Shown here: piece by piece, positions 10,700-22,527 of the stretch | Numbering within the stretch: the stretch's first letter is position 1 | Layout: each line of letters starts with the position of its first letter | Assembly: GCA_947069175.1 (NCBI GenBank) | Contig: CAMTDV010000007.1 | Location: forward strand, 51,231,681-51,295,680 | Direction: 5' to 3' | Length of the DNA: 64,000 nucleotides | Source of the DNA: Scalesia atractyloides | Lineage: Eukaryota > Streptophyta > Magnoliopsida > Asterales > Asteraceae | Program-made: the position numbers and the translations under genes | The notes under the pieces: generated by a model | The model's input: the letters and a program-made list of their open reading frames with translations, nothing else | Databases searched by the model: none | Told to the model about the DNA's origin: nothing

Positions 10700-12110
10700 T
10701 TGATTCTGCAGGTTCGGATTCAGTGAAAGGTTCAGCGATGTCAAAAGTGTTGAATACAATGTCTACGTCATAGAACCAGTTTGGAGCGCTTCCAGTGTTA
10801 GTGGAGTTTCCTTCTTGAAAGTCGACGTAATACGATTCAATCACCATCTTTGTTCGTTTGTTGTAGACTGATATGCCTTTTGAGAAGATGAGTATCCCAT
10901 CAAGTAGCACACGTCACCGACCGCTTCAAACTTGATGAGATTATCTTCAGGTTGAGAAGTGTGCATGAACATCCGAACGGTCTGAAGAAATCTATCAGAG
11001 GCTTCCTTTTGAAAAGTAGTTCATAAGTTGTCTTTCCGTGAGGTTTGACAATGAGAACTCGATTCAAAACGTAGCATGCTGTGTTGACTGCTTCAGCCCA
11101 GAAGATTATGGGAAGCTTGGAGTCTACAAGCATAGTTCGAGCAGCTTTGATGAGTGTTCTGTTCTTGTCGTTCCGCTACTCCATTTTGCTGAGGAGTTCT
11201 TGCAGCACTGTATTGAAGGCGAATTTCTTTTTCTTCACAGAAGGAGACAAACGTATGATTCTTGAATTCAGTCCCGTTGTCGCTTCTTATGGATTTCACC
11301 TTCAGCTTGATTACGTTTTCAATCATAGGGATGAAGCTTTTCATAATGGAAGCTGTCTCACTCTTCGCTTCGAGGAAATATACCCATGAAAATTTTGAGA
11401 AATCATCTGTAATTACCAAACAATAAGATCTTTTAGCTAAACTTTTAACACTTATGGGGCCGAAAAGATCCATGTGAAGTAATTGCAGTGGGGCAGATAT
11501 CGTATTCATTGCTTTGGATTTATGAGGTTTTTTTTATGTTGCTTTCCTTGGGCACTTGCGATGCATTATTCTGAAAAAGGAAAATCTTTCACAGGTAAAC
11601 CTCTTACAAGATTTAATTTTGAAAGCTTATTTATATTTTTGAAGTTCACATGCCCCAAACGCCTGTGCCAAAGCAGTGATTCCGATTCAGATGCTCTTGA
11701 AATAAGACATGTCATTTGCTCATTTGATTTGGCATTTTTCATATTCAGCACATAGGTATTATTTTGACGGGGAGCTCTAAGCATGATCATTTCTGCAAGG
11801 ACGGAGTATTCGGGTTTGAGGAATAGGCACTCCATGTCGTTGAACGGCACAAAAATTCCTTTGTCACAGACTTGTGATACACTCATGAGATTGTAACACA
11901 ATTCTGGAACATAGTTTACATTCTCTAGGGTAAGTGCTTCAGACACGACGTCACCCATTCCTACGATCTTCCCTCCCTTTTCGTCTCCGGCAAAGGATAC
12001 AAAATCACCATCGATAACTCGAAAGTTTTTAAGAAGATCCTTTAAACCGTCATATGCCTGGAGCATCCACTGTCAACATGCCAGATATATTCCATGAGCA
12101 TCCAAAGCCA
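10700..12110 (-). pseudogene. Copia protease, GAG-pre-integrase and integrase region, frameshifted
   Basis: Protease signature VDSGCSRHM reads on the minus strand near 12066-12090. It is followed after a frameshift by the protease C-terminal part (11566-12066). Next come LLWHRRLGHVNFKNINKLS (the HHCC-type pre-integrase domain), then the integrase core LLHMDLFGPISVKSL, FSKFSWVYFLEAKSE, IRSDNGTEF and TPQQNGVAERQ (11093-11509). The catalytic D, D and E residues are visible. 10695-11133 continues the integrase C-terminus and linker into the nested LTR. Frame changes near 12066, 11510 and 11100 break it. Confidence 0.85.
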
Positions 12111-13800
12111 TTTTTGAAGTTTAATATGTTATACAACAACAACAACAAAAATATGTACAGGTTAGTTAGTTTTTGGAACCCAGAATTGCTTTACATTAGT
12201 TCTATCATGATTTTGAGCAAGACTATTTTCTTTTCTTTTCCGGAAACAAGTTGAATTAACTATGCATTTCACTGATTTCTTCAGATTGTCAAATTGATCA
12301 GTGAAACTTTTAACCAGATCTTGATTAGGTTTAGAAAATTTCTTGCTTTTGCAATGTTTCGCAGTATGTCCTAAATGACCACAGCGAAAGCATTGTTTGC
12401 AATTCGATCTTTTCTTCCTGGGTGCTGAGTACGAAGATGATGTATGTGATGAGAATCTGGAGCTGCTTGAGGAATTTGATGACGTAACATGGCTTGAATC
12501 TTTGACTCGCTTCAATTTCTTGTCAGGATGATTTTCATCTTCAATGTCGTCTTCACTGTGCTCACTGTCTAATGACGAGGTTGATTCTTGACTTTCATTT
12601 GACATTTCTCCATCACTCTCTGAAGTTGTTGTGCTTGAATCATCTCTATTGCTTTCTTCAGTAAAGTCTTTATCAGTCTCTGATGTACCTGCAACTGATG
12701 GAACAAACTCGGGAATTTCCTCTGTAAGGAACTTTCCAAATCTGTTTTTCTTCAATTCTGGGACAATTACAGGAGATTCAAGCATAACATTTTCTTTCAT
12801 TAAAAACAGAGTTTAAGTCATGACTCTCAACCTCAGCATGCACTAGGTTGTGAGTCTTAAGTGTAGGCGCAAGGCCATTATAGTCATCCCGAATGTTCAT
12901 TTTTGGCATAAAGCCGTTACAGTCATCCATCCTAGATAAACTATTACAGTTATCCTGAATAGAAATTTGTTTGTCTTATAACAATTCCAGGCGAACCAGT
13001 TAACAGTTGAATAACTGTCACCTGAGTAACCAATTCCTATTTTTGAACCTCCACAATCTTCTTCCTCATCGCACACATCTTCTTGACCCTCACACAGATC
13101 TGCATTGCTTTCAGACATGTTAGTATTGTTTTGTGGTTTGTAAAAGGCATTTGATCCAAAAGATCATTTTTATCGATTAAGTCATTTTTAGGATGAGGAG
13201 ATGGCATTAGGGACATAATTTTTGCTGTGCGGAGGAGGAAATATTTTTCTTTCGTTTCCGAATTTATCCTTATACCAATTCCATCCTTGATGAATGTCGG
13301 TCGTTGGCAGATTTACAATATCAACCAGTGCTTTTTGACTAATTTTCCATTTATCAATAATGATTTGCAATTTGTTATTTTCGTTTTGTGATTTTTCTAG
13401 TTTTTCGGTCAAATCATTTATGATAAAATCTTTTCTGAAAACAAATTCTTTTAAAGTCTGCATTTCAGTTATGGTTGAATTAACTTTCTTTGATATGCAG
13501 CTCCATTTTCTTTTAGTTCTTGATTAATTTTCAAAACCTTTTCTTTTTCTTTAATTATGTCATGGTTGAGTGATTTGTAGTGTGCCACGACGTTCAAACA
13601 TAGTTTGGAGCACAACTTTGCTTTAAATTCATATGGTATGCTATTTACCAAATCCTTATCCTCAGTTTCTGACTTCATGGTGGTTGTAGAAGTGCCAACC
13701 ACTTCATTCTTGCTGCTACTGATTGCTTCTTGAGCTGCAGGTTTCAAATCATTTATCTCAGCTTTCTGTTTTCCCTTCTCTGAAGTTGGTTCAGCAGGAT
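12111..13800 (-). pseudogene. Copia gag C-terminal / gag-pol linker with second zinc knuckle
   Basis: This stretch carries short minus-strand frames in several registers. The longest (12162-12800) is serine-, aspartate- and glutamate-rich and contains the CCHC knuckle CFRCGHLGHTAKHC. Pieces at 13188-13463 and 13469-13747 look like a helical, coiled-coil-prone linker (LTEKLEKSQNENNKLQ). A long linker between gag and protease with a second knuckle fits large Copia elements. The many frame breaks show decay. Confidence 0.65.
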
Positions 13801-15232
13801 CGATGATGCTTTTCAGACCTTGTCATCTTTGGGAATCCCAGCGATTTGCTTTTCCAAACAGTTTGATGCAGACGTGATAGAAACAGTGGAGATGTTTGCC
13901 ATGAGGGCTTTGTTGACTTCACCTTTAGCCTCAGCTATTTCCTCTGACCAGTCGTAATCTTCCACAACTAAGGCTTTTTGGTTATTTTCAGCAACACTGT
14001 CACTTCCTTCAATAGCCACCGGCCTTCTTGTCTGATTGAGTTCAGCATTCTCATTCTTCAGCAAAGGGCATTCCCTCTTGAAATGACCCAGATTTTTGCA
14101 ATTGTAACATCTCAGCTTTGACTTGTCAAATCCAGCTTTTCCCAGAGCTAGCCTTTTTCCTGTTTTGTCTTGAAATTTCTTCAAACGAAGAGTAATCATC
14201 GCCGTCTGCCACTTCAAATCCATCTCCTCCATGTCATCAGGATCCACTTGATACATGTCCTCGGCTGTGAGAAAATCTCTTTTCAACTCTCTGACATGAG
14301 AGCCTCATAGCTGCTTAAGAAGTTGTTAAACAGAGCGACATGTTCTGTGGATATTTTAAGTGCTTGAGCATCGCTGGCCACTGTAGTCTTCTTTGTGGAT
14401 GACGGGGCCTTTACAGAGCTTGCGGAAGCGTTGGGATAAGATTCGACAGCACTTTGCGGATTCAATCCACATGAGGTGATGGGAGCAAGAAACGCCATAT
14501 TCTTGGGAGCAGAGGTTGCAGCAGTTGATTGAGTAAGTTTCTGTGAATACCCTGTTTGGTCCATTTCTCTCTTGACAATATCCATTTCAAAGGCTTTCAG
14601 AGTGTTGATCAGTTCCGAGAGTGTGACAGGAGTTGTGCTGGCCAAGAAAGTTCTCTTAATCATCATACACTGAAGGCTCCATTCTTTAGGGAGTGAGTCT
14701 AGCAGCTTCTTCATTGTTGCATAGTTAGCAACAAGATTTCCCACTTTCTTCATTTTAGTCAGCACTCCTAGAAATCGACTGATGTGATCAGATAAGCTTT
14801 CACCACGAACACTTCCAAACATGTCGTACTCTTTCTGAACCATGTCTCTTTTGTTGTCCATGAGTTCCTTGTTTCCTTCATAGTGGTCAATAAGAGCCAA
14901 CCACAATTCATGAGCGGAGGTGTACTCTTCAAACAAGTTGTTGTCGTCCTTGGAGCAGCATGAGCCTGCGGTCACATTGAATGAGAGTTCTGTCTTATTC
15001 GGTGACGTTGATGGATCTTCGTTGATTGTACGAATGTCGTCGCGAATTATCATTAGAACGTGTGGACCCCCGTGACGGACATCCATTGAGTATAGTCAGT
15101 ATACTCAAAGAGGGCTTTGATTATGTTCTTCCAACTGCTGAAATCTTCAAATCCTTTCAACTTGGGAGGTCTTGTAGCTGTTCTCGTTTCCAACTCGGCT
15201 TGGGCAATTAGGTTGAGTTGATTGAGAGACAT
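13801..15232 (-). pseudogene. Copia gag
   Basis: The likely start is ATG at 15230-15232 (MSLNQLNLIAQ). The N-terminal part has PPKLKGFEDFSSWKN, and the UBN2-type capsid region has LWLALIDHYEG, YDMFGSVRGESLSDHISRF and LLDSLPKEWSL. A CCHC zinc knuckle CYNCKNLGHFKREC lies near 14085-14125. Frameshifts occur near 15080 and 14285, so it cannot be translated as one protein. Gag would form the particle that packages element RNA. Confidence 0.85.
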
Positions 15233-15910
15233 TTTGGTTGATCGGAGATTAAGTACGCTGGGATGAATGAAATCAGAAGACAAATACGCTGCATATGAAT
15301 CAAATACGTTGCACTTGAATCAACTACGCTGCACTTGAATCAAATACGCTGCACTTGAATCAAATACGCTACAATTTGAATTAATTACACTGGTGATCTC
15401 TGGCGATTTTATCCTGCGAAAATAGCTAAATCCGCTGGAACATGAAAAACAAGCGTAAGTTTGCTTAATTACGCCGATCACCGTGATAAAATCGCTGAGG
15501 ATTTTTATCACTGACTTCGAAGTCGCCTTCGATTAACTACGCTGGCACTATTTCGCTGACAATCAACAAATCCACTGGTGTTAACCCAACGTATTTGTTA
15601 AATACGCGATATTCAAATTAAATCCGCTATATTCAAAGTTATCTACGCTGACTTCAACAGTAAATACGCCCAGAAGGGTTTAAGTACGAACAAAAACCCT
15701 CTAATCACCCAAAAACGACTCAAAATCCATGTTTCTTTGCACCAAAATGACCCAAATGTTTATCAAAACACTGATTAACAACAACCCAATGATTAAACAG
15801 ACCAAATCAAGCCATTTTAAGTTCAAAAATTTGAAAAACTTTGAAACTTTTGAAAAACCTTCAAAGCTTGAAGAATCTTAACAAAAACTCAAGCAATCAA
15901 GAGCACAAAG
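15233..15910 (-). other. 5' leader of the Copia element with TACGCT repeats
   Basis: Between PBS and gag start no ORF is convincing. Near 15280-15370 a direct repeat of about 24 bp (CTTGAATCAAATACGCTGCA) occurs several times. The TACGC/GCGTA word is shared with the spacer at 4840-5480. Confidence 0.7.
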
Positions 15911-15922
15911 GCTCTGATACCA
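15911..15922 (-). other. Primer binding site (initiator tRNA-Met)
   Basis: The reverse complement reads TGGTATCAGAGC, the classic plant Copia/Gypsy PBS complementary to the 3' end of initiator tRNA-Met. It lies 3 bases from the LTR at 15926 and fixes the element orientation as minus. Confidence 0.95.
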
Positions 15923-15925
15923 AAT

Positions 15926-16367
15926 TGTGAGTCCCAAAACAGATATCACAGTGGTTGATTGTTATCACCCAAACAACTATAGATTAGTTGTTTGAATGTG
16001 TAAAAGTTAAGAAAATCCAAACAATGAAGATGAAGATTCTTGTATGGATCAAACAACAAGTGTTGTATATGAAATCCCAAAAGATATAATCACTAAAAGC
16101 ACCTGGATATTCAGATTAAGCACAATAACAAGAATCACAACACAAGAGCAATCACCAAAATATGTCCAAGAAGCTTGGACAAGGGTTTTATTAAATATAT
16201 ACATCTGACTACCCAGCGTATTTATTAAATACGCTGGATATATGGCGCGCCGCCCTGTTCTAATGTTTCACATATTGCACTTTTGACCATTCAAGTTTAA
16301 CTAACTGTTACAAACCACCCTCAAACTATTTAAGCTCAAGCATCAACGGTCTCAAAACGTCCTCACG
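15926..16367 (-). repeat. 5' LTR of the Sirevirus-like Copia
   Basis: Plus strand starts TGTGAGTCCC; the outer end is CCTCACG where the other LTR has CCTAACA, so the canonical terminal CA has decayed. It carries the perfect palindrome at 16213-16237. Divergence from the partner LTR is visible but modest, consistent with an old but recognisable insertion. Confidence 0.88.

Positions 16368-16402
<35 letters not shown>
16368..16402. repeat. (CA)n(TA)n microsatellite
   Basis: A run of CA dinucleotides passes into TA dinucleotides. Its CA part continues at 1413-1428 on the other side of the Copia, showing the microsatellite was the target site. Confidence 0.9.
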
Positions 16403-18488
16403 GTATACCAGCTGGCTGATTCCTATCGCAGCTTGGGCCGGGTTAGTTGTCTTGTTTCAGGGTTAATGACTCGTTAATCTTATTCAGGCCCAACCCACCA
16501 AAACCCTAATCCATTCCCTATATAATAAGCACTTCTCCATCCTTTATCCCACTTTTACAACCCTCTAACACTCTCAAAACCTACTCAAGCTCAGCTGAGT
16601 TTTCAGCAACATCACAGAAAACTTTCAGCAATTAAAGTGAGTTTTAACTCACTTCTCCTACTATTTCTTCCTTGTTTCTTCTTCTAAAACACTTGGATAA
16701 CCTCTAGGAAGGTTTTCACAAGTTTGCTTGGAAAAACTAAGGTGAAACGTCACCATTTTTGAGGTCTAAAGTGCCATAAGCTTTCTGCTTGATTTTATAT
16801 TTCCATAACTTCATTAGTTTCATGTTTTCTTCACATTTGCTTCCTCTACAATGGTTGTAATGCCTCTAGGGATGTTACCATAGGTTTTCTATGGAAAACC
16901 AAGGTGGAACAATACCATTTTAAGGCTAAACTTTCTATTTTGGGAAGATGAACTTAACAAAACATGCTTCCTCTAGACAAACTTGTGCTACTTATGCCTC
17001 TAATCAAGCCCATGGTTAGTGAGCTAGCTAGAGTTGTTTCATACAAATTAGGAGGTGTAAAATACCTCTATACTTTCTGTTTTGTAAAGGGTTTTTACCC
17101 ACAAGTTTTGGTAAAGGTGTGATTACTTGGAAGCCTTGGCTATCCTACTTTCAATCCACCACCTCACTTGATGATTTCTATGTGTACCCACTAAATTATG
17201 TTCAACCTTCAATTGAGTAACAAGGCTACGACACGTCCCCAAACGTTACCATGTTCAGGATGCATGCACCTAGCTTGCTTACTTGGTCGATACATAGTTT
17301 AGTGAAGTATTTCCTTTTTTTCATTCATGACCATCTGAATTGTCCTTGTAACAATTTGTGTATTGATGAATCTTACGAAAGAGGTTAAAGGACGGTTATC
17401 CTCCTACCTCCATGCGTGATATCTATGAAATCTATGACCTATATGATAGACTTAATGATATACTATATAATATACACGTAAATAAGACTTAGACATAACC
17501 GAACTTTTGAAATGATCATATGGTTACTTGTCCTAACATTAGGTTATATTATCTAAGACTTGAACCTCTCCTTACGATTCTAATGGGCACCTAACCCATG
17601 AAATCACAACAACCCATACGGGATATATAGTGTCAAAAACGAATGTTTAAGGCTAGATAATTACTTTCTTAGATACATACTTTTTACATACTTTAATTCC
17701 GAATCTGAAACCTCCGTTATTTTCCAAATACTTACACACCTACGTTTTCCTCATGTAGGATAACTTGGTGTTCCATCCTTCAAACTCTCCAACTTTTCAC
17801 AGGATTAGTACACTCGAACACCCGTTTTACGCTTTACACTTTTGGGTGCAATATGTTAACCTATCAAAAATACACGCAATCACACTTATACTTTTATGCA
17901 ATCACACAAACAATCCATCATACATGCTATAGTTACGTGATACACGATTTGTATACTTGGAACATCCTTATGTGATACTATTTGTCATTAACTACGTACG
18001 AGCCTCCCCCTTAACATGTATACGCTATAGAAGTAACGCACCGCCCGTATTCTTGAGGTCATGTAAAGCTTATTCTACTTTGCGGTGACACGCGAGGATT
18101 GACTTGTAGATCGCATGCCATGTTTACATTAATCTAGTAGCTAGCTTAACATGAAGATTTGTTTAAACGATTTTATACTTATGCTATAATCAAACTTGTG
18201 TACTCGCCAATGCTTTTTGTGTTGAACTATACTTTTAACATGTTGCAGGTTGAGGATGTTGAACATGACGAAATCTTAGTAGGGACGACATAGAAACGCA
18301 TCTAGAATGCTAGGTTTTATGTTATAACCTTGTTAAACTTGTCGTATTAATTTATGTTGTATTTGACAATTTGATCAATGAAATGAAATGGGTTTTGAAT
18401 TTAATATTGTCGCAAATAGTGTTATGATGTCTCGAGCAATCTATTTCGTCTCACTTTGATGTTTCCGCCATCGGTTTGGGGTGTGACA

Positions 18489-19560
18489 TGAAAGCACCTC
18501 CCCCGAGCCCACAAGGGGGGGGACCCTTGTTAGATCCACACAAACGTGTTTTCCTCCTGTCCATCCAAAGACCAAAATATCGGTTGGTCTGAGGGTAGAT
18601 CTTCCTTCCAATGGGTTAGTTAAGAAATTCACCGGTGCCTCTTTTTTAGCAGAAATCCCAACGCGCCTGAATATGTCAAAGAGGACATCCCTAACCAAAT
18701 AATGTCATTACTTGAAACCTGTGAGCTCTCTATAATGCACTGCATGCTCCCCAAAGGAGTCCAAACTCCAAACACGCCTTATGACATACGGGGCATTCTC
18801 ATCAACAGGAAATAATGGAATCATGAGGCGATACTTAAGGATAGTATGGTACTCCGCCGGTGGACATATGCTGGCCTAACCCATCTATAGTTACAACAAG
18901 AGAGGAAATATTGGGCATGTGTTGCTCGTAAACACTCAAAAACGGCTTTTTTTCTAACGGACATATCAAACTGTACATCAATGTAAATTGACAATTTTAC
19001 TAAAAAGAACACTCGCAATACATGTTGGGCTTTGGGGGGGGGTGTCCTTATTAGTGGAACCTCAGAAGTTGAAGCATGGAATCGTATCATGAAGACAAGC
19101 CAAAGCACAAACATAATCAGAATCCATATCACATTACCACTGTCTCTTAAGATGTGGTCCTGTAGCACCCATGATTGTGCTCTCGAAGCCACAAAGGCAT
19201 AGGATGAAGCCTCTATAGCCGAATACAACCCCAATCCCCCAAATTGAATAGGTAAGGAAGCAAGTCATCGTTGGAAGTCTCCCAAGAAAGGACCTCCACA
19301 AACCACCAAGTTCTCAATCGCCTCTCGCAAACCTTTGAAAAAGAATAACGTTGCGTCCTCCATGTGTACAGGTTGGCATGTCCTCAGGCCAAAGAAAAAT
19401 TTGGAATGCCCATACAGGATCAAAGCAAGAGTAATTCACTCTGTGGTTCACCTAGATTTAGTATAAGACACATCAAATTAACAGCATTAACAACTCTTTT
19501 CTTCACCAACCTACTAATAAGCTTGGATCTCTACTAACGGCTAATGACCTCCCGGTGTCT
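18489..19560 (-). pseudogene. Reverse-transcriptase-like pseudogene, 5' fragment
   Basis: Minus-strand translation across frames shows SRLVKKRVVNAVNLM, FFGLRTCQPVHMED, KGLREAIENLVVCGGPF, PIQFGGLGLYSAIEASSYAF (near 19210) and LVRDVLFDIFRRVGISAKKE (near 18690). I recognise this order from a dispersed plant family annotated as reverse-transcriptase-like. Several stops and frameshifts are present (for example near 18712 and 19260). The fragment stops abruptly at the LTR edge at 18488 and resumes at 640. The 5' limit near 19560 is where recognisable similarity ends. Confidence 0.65.
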
Positions 19561-20430
19561 GTAGGAAAAAAAACCTTCGCGAAACTAGCTACCATAGCAA
19601 GAATACGCAATAATAATGTATTTCTTGTGATAATAGCATATTTCGTGCAAGTTAAAGTAAAACCTACGTAAACACGAGATATAGGATGTTAAGTAATCCT
19701 TCAAGCCTTATATTTACTGTCCAATAAACATATGACAGATATTCGAAGTTGATACTTTTTAGGTGTTGATGAAAATTCAAGAAAGACAAGAGTGGTATTT
19801 GAGTGATGACAAATTATTGGATTTATGGATGTATAGACACACAAATTTGAGCATTTTTTTATTTTGTTGGGTCGAATATGTGCAAAAACTGATCTACTGA
19901 AACTACATGCCTAAGATCTAGACAATAAAACACCATTAAGTGTCCAGACAATAAAACAACGTTAAGTGTATGTGTATGTAATTGTGATTTGTATTGAAAT
20001 TTTGTGTAAAATAAGGTTACAAGATGGGTATTTATAGAACCTATATTTATATAATACTATCTCTAATAGTTACAAAATGAAGTCAACTATCCATTACTCT
20101 GTCTCATACAAACAACTAACTATTATCCATAGTTACTTTCTTGTCTCATACAAACGACTCACTGAAATAACCGATAAACAACCAAATATGTACGTAATAA
20201 TTGATTTGTCTGCATATTGAAAAATAAAGTTCACTTAGTTTTAACCATACAATGAGATAATGCTGAAACTTTTAGTTTTTTTTATTTTAAAATAGTTTTA
20301 CTGCCCATTCTAACACCTCTAGGCTAAGATAATTATCGGTATTGGTGCGCTCAATTATTCAAGACACCCAAGGATGATTTGTACATGTGGTTTTTTTGTA
20401 AGTTAGCAATCTATAAAGAGAGATAATATA
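19561..20430. other. Intergenic, no gene seen
   Basis: No credible ORF. A 26-bp tandem duplication containing AGACAATAAAACA lies at about 19919-19970. Bases 20306-20430 resemble 22292-22490 downstream of the bHLH gene (shared phrases ATCGGTATT, GATGATTTGTACA, GAGATAATAT). Confidence 0.5.
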
Positions 20431-20479
20431 ATTATGTCCCTGGTGTTATTCGATGATGTGTTTATAGTAAACCCCTTGA

Positions 20480-20800
20480 TCATTGATCAACACATAGCAT
20501 TAATGTTGTTAAGCAACATAATTTGGTGGCAAAGCATCCCATATGTTCTTTTGAGGGGAATATGGAGATTACTGTGCAAAATTAATGGGGTATGACTATG
20601 AGATTACTTATAAGAAGGGAGTGGATAATGTGGTTGTTGATTGCCTATCATGTGTCTATGGGTTAGCCTTGTTTCATATTAGCATGACTTCCTTAAGACC
20701 CGCTGTTGATGGATCAAATCAAGCAATGTTGGTCCACTTGCGTTACACCTCAAGAACTAATACATAAGGTGTTGGCAGGTTGACCTATTCATAATGTGCA
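20480..20800 (+). pseudogene. Short Gypsy pol remnant (RNase H end)
   Basis: The frame from about 20555 reads LMGYDYEITYKKGVDNVVVD followed by CLSCVYGLALF. This corresponds to the conserved Ty3/Gypsy RNase H segment normally ending in VADALSR. Only about 60-80 codons are recognisable, with no LTR or other domain nearby. It is a degraded fragment. Confidence 0.7.
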
Positions 20801-20874
20801 ATGGGACTGTACATGATCATATCTTTCTTAGCCAATTCACTCGTTTGCAAGGCATTAGTGCATTATTCAAGCTC

Positions 20875-21117
20875 AACGGTACTGTAATGAATCGTACCAA
20901 CTGAATTCCGACCCGTAGGTCGGTGCAACAGTGTTTTGTTTACTGTAAATTTCACCTATTATACAATAGATAATATACATCTTTAACCTAATTACTTGCG
21001 TATGTTTTCTGAGCGGAGTTGTATTCAAATTTTGCAGTGAGTACAAGTACGATGTCAATATCGAAACAGACCGACCTATACCGATGAATTCCTGTAGCAT
21101 ACAGTGCCGGAGAGTAC
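20875..21117. mobile_element. Possible degraded MITE with imperfect terminal inverted repeats
   Basis: The left end (GGTACTGTAATGAATCGTAC, then GAATTCCGACC and GGTCGGTGC) resembles the reverse complement of the right end (GACCGACCTATACCG, GAATTCCTG, GAGAGTACC). The arms are imperfect and no clear target duplication is visible. Confidence 0.4.
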
Positions 21118-22290
21118 CATTAGCACAAAGTTAAATCACAAATGATTATTTGTAGTGGCAATGTAGACACGTGGACAGATAAGGAGGCAGGGGTAAATCA
21201 TCAACAATATCCACATGGCAATGGACCTTACGAGACACCAAAAAACAACGCTACTTTAAACATAACAGATTCTCCTCAAAGCCTCAAACTAGATATTCAT
21301 AATCTCATTTACAACTTTTTAATTCATAAATTCTGGTTAAAGAAGATAAATCTGATCTTTCAGTCATGGGGTTGATGAAAATTTTGATCCTTTTGGTTAT
21401 GAGTTGATTTATGTCATTTTTTCATCTCCAATTTGTCGGTGGAAAAAGAATAGCTAACAAGTAAGAGTCGGACTAGTTAAATGGGGTTTAAAGTCGCACA
21501 AAATGTAGCTTAAGGCCCTGTTTGGTTTGCGGATTTCACCGTGGTTAGAAACATTGCCTCAAAAATTGTTTTTCATTGGTTTATGATATGATTAGAATTG
21601 GAAAACGTTTCATCGATCAATGAATTCAAGATTCCTTCATGTTGCTGGAATGTTTAAAGGTTACCAAAAGACTCTATGCGATCAATGGAATTCAAGATTC
21701 CCTCATGTTGCTTGAATGTTTAAAGATTACCAAAAGACTCCATATGTCTAAAGATTTGCAAACATAACTTCAAAAGGGGGAAACATAAAGTCATTGGAGA
21801 TCAATACATTCCATGAGTTCGATTCGATCTTCACAGATTGATGTTTCATAGATTCTATTTGATCTCAACAGACTTAGACCTCATCTTCACCAATCGACAT
21901 GCCTCAATTTGATCTTTGAGCGGTAGTGTAGTTTTAGGGAGGAGGTAAGACAACAGATTAGGGAGGTGGTAATTAAGTATAACTCGTCATTTCTTTATAT
22001 TTTTTATATTCTAATTCCTTTAATGAATTTACAAACCAAACACATTATAATTTTTTCAGTATAATTCATTCAATTCCAATAAAACATTATATGAACCCAA
22101 TGCCCCCTTCCCCCCTTGATACATACACCCTCCTTAATTATCATTGTAATAACATAGTTTATTTAATCATACCTTAACACTTTATGTTATTATAGTTTTG
22201 TGTTTTTGAGCCATCTTAACTCGGACCTAACTGACCCATTATCAACATGTTTGCCCTGCCCATTTTTCCACCTCTAAGTTAACACACTCC
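21118..22290. other. Intergenic with a 65-bp tandem duplication
   Basis: No credible gene. A 65-bp unit beginning GATCAATG(G)AATTCAAGATTC is present twice in tandem at 21615-21679 and 21680-21745. GGCCCTGTTTGGTTTGC near 21516 resembles a hAT-MITE terminus, but a convincing partner end was not found. The rest is AT-rich single-copy-like sequence. Confidence 0.5.
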
Positions 22291-22527
22291 ATCGGTATTA
22301 GCCGGGCCCGCTCAATTGTTCAAAACTGTTAAAAGGATGATTTGTACACTATTTGATCTCAATATAGCTTTTAAAACTACTAACAGACAACGATCATTAC
22401 ATACAACGGTTTTAAAAGGTTGAAAGCAAATTTTATAGTACCTGAGAGTTCTTTGTAACTTAGCCATCTATGCAAAGAGATAATATGATTAAGGATTTAT
22501 GGTGGTAATGGTTGATCTTAATTATCA

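Larger units (their letters stand above)
1429..16367 (-). mobile_element. Sirevirus-like Copia LTR retrotransposon with env-like ORF, degenerate, containing a nested solo LTR
   Basis: Two direct LTRs (1429-1867 and 15926-16367) bracket gag, protease, integrase, reverse transcriptase and RNase H, all on the minus strand. A long extra ORF follows pol. The primer binding site beside the right LTR is complementary to initiator tRNA-Met, and a G-rich polypurine tract abuts the left LTR. The 5-bp duplication cacac lies at 1424-1428 and 16368-16372, within a CA microsatellite, so it is weak evidence taken alone. The span is about 14.9 kb, or 12.7 kb without the 2.2-kb nested LTR. Size, the env-like ORF after pol, and palindromes in LTR and spacer point to the Sirevirus group (inference). 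Frameshifts and stops make it non-autonomous today. Confidence 0.85.
641..18488 (+). mobile_element. Solo Gypsy-type LTR, itself interrupted by the Copia at 1429-16367
   Basis: The sequence begins TGCAACGCCCCG at 641, ends GGGGTGTGACA at 18488, and is flanked by a perfect 5-bp target duplication tgaaa. Parts seen are 641-1428 and 16373-18488, about 2.9 kb without the insert. The part near 680-770 matches the reverse complement of the LTR end near 55540-55620, and 18370-18488 matches the reverse complement of the LTR starts at 40947, 49253 and 53897, so all belong to one LTR family. A TATA-like CCCTATATAATAAGC lies near 16515. No internal region or second LTR is seen, so it is read as a solo LTR left by LTR-LTR recombination. 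Confidence 0.8.

Noticed and set aside
16403..18488. A host gene upstream region (TATA box, leader-like CT-rich sequence)
   Set aside because: The segment matches the U3-R-U5 of the LTR family and ends at an LTR terminus with a target duplication, so the TATA is the LTR promoter.
21516..22115. hAT-type MITE starting GGCCCTGTTTGG
   Set aside because: The left end looks right, but no convincing inverted right end or 8-bp duplication was found.
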